Shown here: positions 5,710 to 5,732 of the stretch, one piece after another
Position numbering within the stretch: position 1 is the stretch's first letter
Layout: each line of letters opens with the position of its first letter
Source: an uncultured Verrucomicrobium sp.
GTDB lineage: Bacteria; Verrucomicrobiota; Verrucomicrobiia; Methylacidiphilales; GAS474
Length of the DNA stretch: 5,732 bases
Direction: 5' to 3'
NCBI GenBank assembly: GCA_903889845.1
Contig: CAISZB010000001.1
Span: forward strand, 1-5,732
Made by a program: the position numbers and the translations under genes
The notes under the pieces: model-generated
What the model was told of the DNA's origin: nothing
The model's database searches: none
Seen by the model: only the letters and a program-made list of their open reading frames with translations

Positions 5710-5732
5710 TGGAGGCGACCCGCGCGTTTGAA
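5710..5732 (+). repeat. Right copy of the 23-base direct repeat
   Basis: It matches 1-23 at 22 of 23 positions in the same orientation. It lies about 135 bases upstream of the permease start and is cut by the window end exactly where the left copy goes on to CGAATGGAGGGCG, so its stem-loop portion, if present, lies outside. Directly upstream is TGTACAGC, whose TGTAC is part of a small inverted repeat (5682-5706); the equivalent position of the left copy is outside the window. Confidence 0.75.

Noticed and set aside
1..5732. Whole window as a small circular element closed through its terminal repeat
   Set aside because: The end repeats differ by one base, and no replication or mobilisation gene is present; the genes are ordinary metabolic and transport functions.

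Overview
High-GC bacterial DNA carrying one compact four-gene operon, all transcribed on the minus strand, between short non-coding flanks of about 190 and 157 bases. The lineage cannot be fixed from the sequence. The GC-rich codon use, sparse Shine-Dalgarno sites and gene types would fit a Verrucomicrobiota or other PVC-group bacterium, but this is a low-confidence guess. No tRNA, rRNA, CRISPR array, transposase or phage gene was seen.

Layout in transcription order (right to left). (1) A 12-segment APC-superfamily amino acid permease of the CAT type (5575-4115), preceded by a leader with a long bulged hairpin (5583-5626) whose 3' arm covers the only visible SD-like sequence. (2) A GNAT-like acyltransferase (4109-3333), five bases after the permease stop; those five bases are exactly GGAGG. 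(3) A DUF2334/NodB-like polysaccharide deacetylase (3336-2575), coupled to the GNAT gene by an ATGA overlap. (4) A large two-enzyme fusion (2603-192), overlapping the deacetylase by 29 bases: an N-terminal PHP metal-dependent phosphoesterase domain, a middle region of about 210 residues that I do not recognise, and a C-terminal GT4 glycosyltransferase.

The last three genes are so tightly coupled that they probably act on one product: a sugar is transferred, a phosphate may be removed, an N-acyl group is hydrolysed, and a new acyl group may be added. The same reaction types in that order occur in mycothiol synthesis and in some glycolipid pathways, but the deacetylase family differs and no ligase is present. 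The product is therefore unknown: a glycolipid, cell-envelope glycan or small glycoside are all possible. The permease may be co-regulated rather than part of the same chemistry.

The flanks are notable. The first 23 and last 23 bases of the window are the same sequence in the same orientation with one mismatch, so the operon sits between two copies of a direct repeat. The left copy runs into a foldable unit (nested stems within 2-55), and two more stem-loops follow before the end of the glycosyltransferase gene. This looks like a dispersed, REP-like structured repeat family; only part of the right copy is inside the window.
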